From Sequoia sempervirens (Eukaryota > Streptophyta > Pinopsida > Cupressales > Cupressaceae), in assembly GCA_007258455.2 (NCBI GenBank), contig VDFB02193867.1:525884189-525948188 (forward strand): a DNA stretch of 64,000 nt. The letters are read 5' to 3'. Numbering within the stretch: the stretch's first letter is position 1; the number at the start of each line of letters is the position of its first letter. The notes beneath the pieces were generated by a model that saw only the letters and a program-made list of their open reading frames with translations, made no database searches and was not told the DNA's origin. Position numbers and translations under genes: made by a program. Of the stretch, positions 59,591 to 64,000 are shown piece after piece.

Positions 59591-61439
59591 TAACCATAAA
59601 TAGACTATTAGTTTATTTTGTTATATGGCAGTTTCAGTTTTGGTTTTAAATGTCCGGCCATGGAGGTCAAAACACTAACCTCCCCGGCCACAAAAATATT
59701 AACCACCACCACACCATTGTATGGCTTTCAAATATATGCGGGATCTGTGAGTTTTAAAGACTATTCAAAACCGAATAACCCTCAAAATTTAAAGTTTTAA
59801 CCCCCTAAACCTAAAATAAATTTGATCCCAGATTAAAAGAAGAACTATAAGCCCAAGAATAGATAAATTAAAAGGGCTAAAAAAAATATTTTTGTGATAT
59901 TAAAGATTATATTAGAGGATTTAAGGAATCTTTACATTCTAAAAAGAGGGAATTATGAAGATTATGTTGTAAATGAGGGAGATTTGTAAAAGTCACATGA
60001 TGTAAATAGGGGATTTAGCTAATTTTGTAAATCTTATGGTTTTTAACCATATTGAGAAAATTTTATGTATAAAAAGGGGATATTTGGCTTTGTAGGGGTA
60101 ATGGAAATTAGGAGAGAAATTGACGAAATTAGAGGTAGTGAGCTCTCTATGCAAGTTAATGAGGTGATTGATGCCATATAATGCTTGTACTTGAAGGAGA
60201 GAATTTTTTTTCATCTTCCTCATTGATCAAGGAGACTTTGTAAAGATTTCTTGGAGTAGAATTAAAGGATCGGTCATTTCGTTGGAAAGGAACCTAGATG
60301 TTGATGATGATTTCACTAGTAGAAAATAGGTCAAATAAAATCTCCATAGACAAGACCTCAAAGAGCCTATCCTTCTTAAACGATATGGAACAAAGACAAC
60401 CTAGAGGGAAATTTTGCATTCACAGGACAAAGATTGACTTTCATTCAATCCCAAGTCTCTGGTAACTAGGTTATGGTTACACTATGGTTGCTCTCGGGTA
60501 ATGATGTGATATTGTCATTAATCTCAAAGGGACTATGGTTATTTCTAGCTTTGCTAAGAATTAAAAACATCTCACATAAATATTTCACTTCATTCCTAAA
60601 ATAACATCATGAAATCAAAAGATTCAACATAATATTTCATGAAATATCACAAATTATTTTCTATCACTTAAGTAGATTTAGCATTAAGCATTCAACAACT
60701 TCATGGAAAATAAAATATTTTCAACAAAATTCTTTCCATTCATTCAATTTCTCTTTTTTTTTGGAACATTTTCAAAATTTAAACATCTATTCTAAAGCCA
60801 AATATGAAAAAATACTAAAAATAAAAGTTTCTCCCTGTTATTCTCCATGGATGCCCCAAAGAATTAATTAAAATAGAGAAAACTGCTTTATACCTCACCA
60901 GATTGCTTCACAACTACATATAAAATGGTGCAAGCTTTTAAAGAGAGGGTTTTGTTTATGGACACCAAGTAGGTTTTGTATGCACCCTTAAATGGTGTAG
61001 CATACAAACTTGTTCAACCGAACTTACAAAACTAGCTACAAAAGATACTGAGATAGGTAGCTATCCATTAAGCTCTAATATCTATTAATGTCTATGTGCA
61101 TACAAAGTTTTATGCCAGAATGGTTCAAAAAATAGGAAAAAAGAAAAAAACTTAAAAAAAAGTTTGTGCTCCTCCGACATCCACAAATTTTGAACTTAAG
61201 ATAAAAATGAGGGAGGAGATAGCCTTTTATAGAAACAAGGCCTCAGAAGTTCAACTTAAAAGTCAATCTAGAGAATCAAAAACAAATTAAAATGTGGCAC
61301 ATGGCATTTGCCAACTGTCATCAAGAACATTCTAAAATAAGTCAAGGTTTTGACTTCATCCACAACAACGCTTCTCTTCATACTTTAACATGAGCATGTT
61401 GTATCAATCAAGGCTATCAGTTTCCTTCCAAAACATCAG
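59591..61439. other. No gene seen
   Basis: Unassigned AT-rich sequence. The short frames at 59618-59800 and 59993-60223 show no family signature. 60430-60560 and 60890-61100 are unremarkable. Confidence 0.4.
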
Positions 61440-64000
61440 AATGAGGAACACCTATTGGGATCGAGATCAACCTACAAATTTAAAATTAAATCCAAAACAA
61501 AATTCATCATATCTCTGGTATCTGGTATCCAATATCCGATTCTTTCTCTTTTCACTTATGACTCAAGCTCCTGTATTCTTCTTTCTTTATCTAGCATATA
61601 TTCTTGGAAAGCTCTTAATACTTGATGTATGGGCTCTTTTTAAATTCTTTGTATTGTTCTCCAAGTGAGCTTGAGCCTAATATATTCTTTAGTTATTCAA
61701 AGTATGATATCATTTTTCTATGCTATGCCTGCTTCATACTTGGCTATAACATTTATGCACTGTATTATTTCATAAATAACTTCCTATGTCATCAATTGAA
61801 CAGGATCTTTATGTATTCCTTCTATCCATTCCTTGAAATCTTTAGCTTCTTTTCCTTCTTGTCCCAAGGTTTGTGGATCAAAACCTTGACATGACAATAT
61901 TTCAATAAATTCTTGATTTTCACTAATCAATCCTCTCCACTCGACAGTGACTCTTTCAAATCCTTTAATACATTGTATTAACATTTCACCTTCCCATTTC
62001 AATTGTTTCTTCCACTTTCTTGGCAATGAAATTTCATGCTCTGATATTACATTCTTTTGTATTAACACTTGTATGTCTGACTACATGATAATTTCAATGT
62101 TTCACCTTTCATCGATGACCTACTCCTGGCAAAATCTACATTCATCTTCAAATATTTTTATTTTTTCTGAGTGATGGAATGCTTCCTTGAACTTTCTTAT
62201 TGCATCTATAATAAATTACTCTCCTTGCTTTACCTAGTATTCAATCCATTCTTCAAACATGTTCATTTTATGATGAACTTCAACAATTGCATCTACTTGC
62301 TCTTGTGACATTAGCACCAGATGTCTAGGAAGTTTAGCTTGTTCTCGATTAGATAAATTTAATGACTTAATGAAGTGTTCCAAGGTAGAAACCCATTCTT
62401 TCAATTCTCTTTTCTTTTTTTTATATTTATGTACTCTAGAAATAGTAGCATTTAAATTTACTTTTATCTCTTCTAATTCTTATTGCCAAGATGAGTGCCC
62501 AAGATTAATACTTTTGATGTTGTACTCCTTAGGCATTATTTTATGTTTGTCTTTATCAACTATTGGAGTGGCTATCTAAATAGTTTTTTTTTCCATCTAC
62601 ATTCATTTGTATAACATGTTTTCCCTTTTCTCTACGCCTAGGTTTAGGAGTATCTACTTCTTGTATGAAATTATTGAGATTCAGAGGTAACACTTCCACT
62701 TCCATTGGAGAAGCTAATTCCCTAATTAACCAATCATGTGTATCATAATCTTGTTGTACATATGTGACATTTATTTGTCCTTGTTTATCACTTGTTTCAG
62801 GAACTTCTCATTGGCTTGCCACATTTTCTGAATTGGGAATTTCTTTAGTGATACCTGGCATAGATTCAGGATTGGTAGCGTTTGGAACTACCTCCTCTAT
62901 ATGGAGACTTAAATTTTCTTATCTATCCAGATTTTCTATTTCATATCTCTAAACACTATCTTATTCATTCACTGCTACACCAAGATTCTCTCTATTTTCA
63001 ATTCCATCTTTTGCAAATTGTTTAGCTTCTCCTTCTAGAATTTCAGTTTCAACATGGCCTTTCTCTAATTCCTCAAAGACCTATGAGTGTTTATCAACAT
63101 TTTGTATATTCCCAAATGAAGGCTGGGAATCAAGAATATCTTCAAAAATTATTTCATCTATAGGATCCTATTTTGTAGTCTCCCCCATTTCCATTTCAAG
63201 TACGCTAGGGTTTCTTGCCTCTGAGGTGAGTGTTCCTTGAATAAACTCTTCTTCAACATTTATGGGATTAAATCTTGTATCCTAAATTTTTTCTATCACT
63301 GGGTGTACCATAGGTTTGTCTTTAGATTTCTTTTCTTTCACTTTCTCCCATGTAGCACCCCATTTGTCTATCTGTTCTTTAATTCTAGCTTCATTTTTTT
63401 CAAAAAATTTCTCTAAAGCTATAGGAGTCCCTCCCAATGCTTGTTTCATACTAGCCATATTAATAGAAGAGGGAGAGGTAAATAATGTTGCATCCCTTTG
63501 AGATGCAGACCTGATTTGTGCACCAACATTCTCTATTTCTCATGTTCCCTCATCAATAGTTACTCTTGTTCTTGGTTTAGTTGTAGAGGAAGATGTTCCT
63601 TTATGTCTCACTTTAGATTTATCTTTTCCTATCTCTGCATCTTTACGTTTATTAAATGGTTTGATGGGAGCTTCTTTTCTTGTGATTTCAGGGGTTCTTT
63701 CTTCAATTTTGATAACTAGAGCCGCCTTACTAGTCTTTCTTTTCTTCTTGGTAGGCTCTCCACTTTCAAAATTAGTTCCATCTCTTTGTTTCCTTCTTTT
63801 ATTTTTTGAGAAGATAGGTTCAATTCCTCTGTCTCTCAATCCTTTGTAAAAATCATCAATCTAGTGTTGAGCATACCTTAAAACTAGTGTGGTGAACTCA
63901 TCAATTAATGTCATATCTTCATCATCAACACCTAGGTCTAGAATGGGTTCATTATATACCCTATCATCATTGTAAAATTGATTCAATGCCTAACTATCAT
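61440..64000 (-). pseudogene. Large unknown ORF, minus strand, cut by the right edge
   Basis: From 64000 downward one frame gives NQFYNDDRVYNEPILDLGVD, then RDRGIEPIFSKNKRRKQRDG, a Lys-rich nuclear-signal-like stretch (PTKKKRKTSKAALVIKIEER, 63760), an acidic middle, and after probable frame changes near 62600 a Trp/Lys/Glu-rich part (LPRKWKKQLKWEGEMLIQCI, 62010; YMLDKERRIQELES, 61580). Stops such as those at about 63867 and 63540 are CAG/CAA-to-TAG and CGA-to-TGA types. It resembles the unknown ORF at 50205 in general build (basic N-terminal part, coiled-coil C-terminal part), but I see no clear sequence match. No function is assigned; probably a transposon-carried gene. Confidence 0.5.

Overview
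The window looks like repeat-dominated intergenic DNA from a large seed-plant nuclear genome. It is AT-rich, I see no intact host gene, and almost everything recognisable is an LTR retrotransposon, a solo LTR, a small terminal-inverted-repeat element or a broken gene copy. The organism is an inference: dual-RNase-H Ty3 elements, a plant mobile domain and heavy nesting say 'plant with a big genome', and a gymnosperm would fit, but I cannot name a species.

Left part (1-10075): a minus-strand Ty3 element of the Tat/Ogre type, cut by the left edge. Its LTR (8593-10075), primer binding site (about 8572-8589), leader pieces and gag start (530) are visible. A solo LTR with an exact 5-bp target duplication (6455-8294) and a block of inverted LTR-like repeats rich in CATTCGCC palindromes (about 1000-4640) are nested in its leader.

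Middle (12541-35405): a complete 22-kb plus-strand Tat-lineage element (13290-35348) split one monomer of a ~179-bp tandem array. It has LTRs, PBS, long leader, gag with a Gln/Ala-rich tract, protease plus G-patch, reverse transcriptase, RNase H, a second (archaeal-type) RNase H, integrase, polypurine tract and, antisense between integrase and the 3' LTR, a captured plant mobile domain gene. It is dead: reverse transcriptase lacks its motif A segment, two of three integrase catalytic residues are replaced, and many stops interrupt the frames, nearly all explicable as C-to-T or G-to-A changes. A 1795-bp solo LTR (TSD CCAAC) sits inside gag and a ~0.8-kb inverted-repeat element sits downstream of pol.

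Right part (35406-64000): an intronless minus-strand copy of the middle of SMC2, the condensin subunit (37880-39470), with further fragments at 35610-36065; an inverted pair of ~2.9-kb repeats (39611-42414 and 44804-47752) enclosing a second copy of the small inverted-repeat element and a coiled-coil gene fragment; a PBS-like site followed by a long unknown ORF (50205-53511); a gag-like ORF with a long acidic, Glu-Cys-rich tail (55820-58275); and a long unknown minus-strand ORF running off the right edge (61440-64000).

Best candidates for something not well described are the antisense plant mobile domain transcription unit, the unknown ORF at 50205-53511, the gag fused to an acidic tail at 55820-58275, and the families of short degenerate palindromes that recur in the leaders of several elements.
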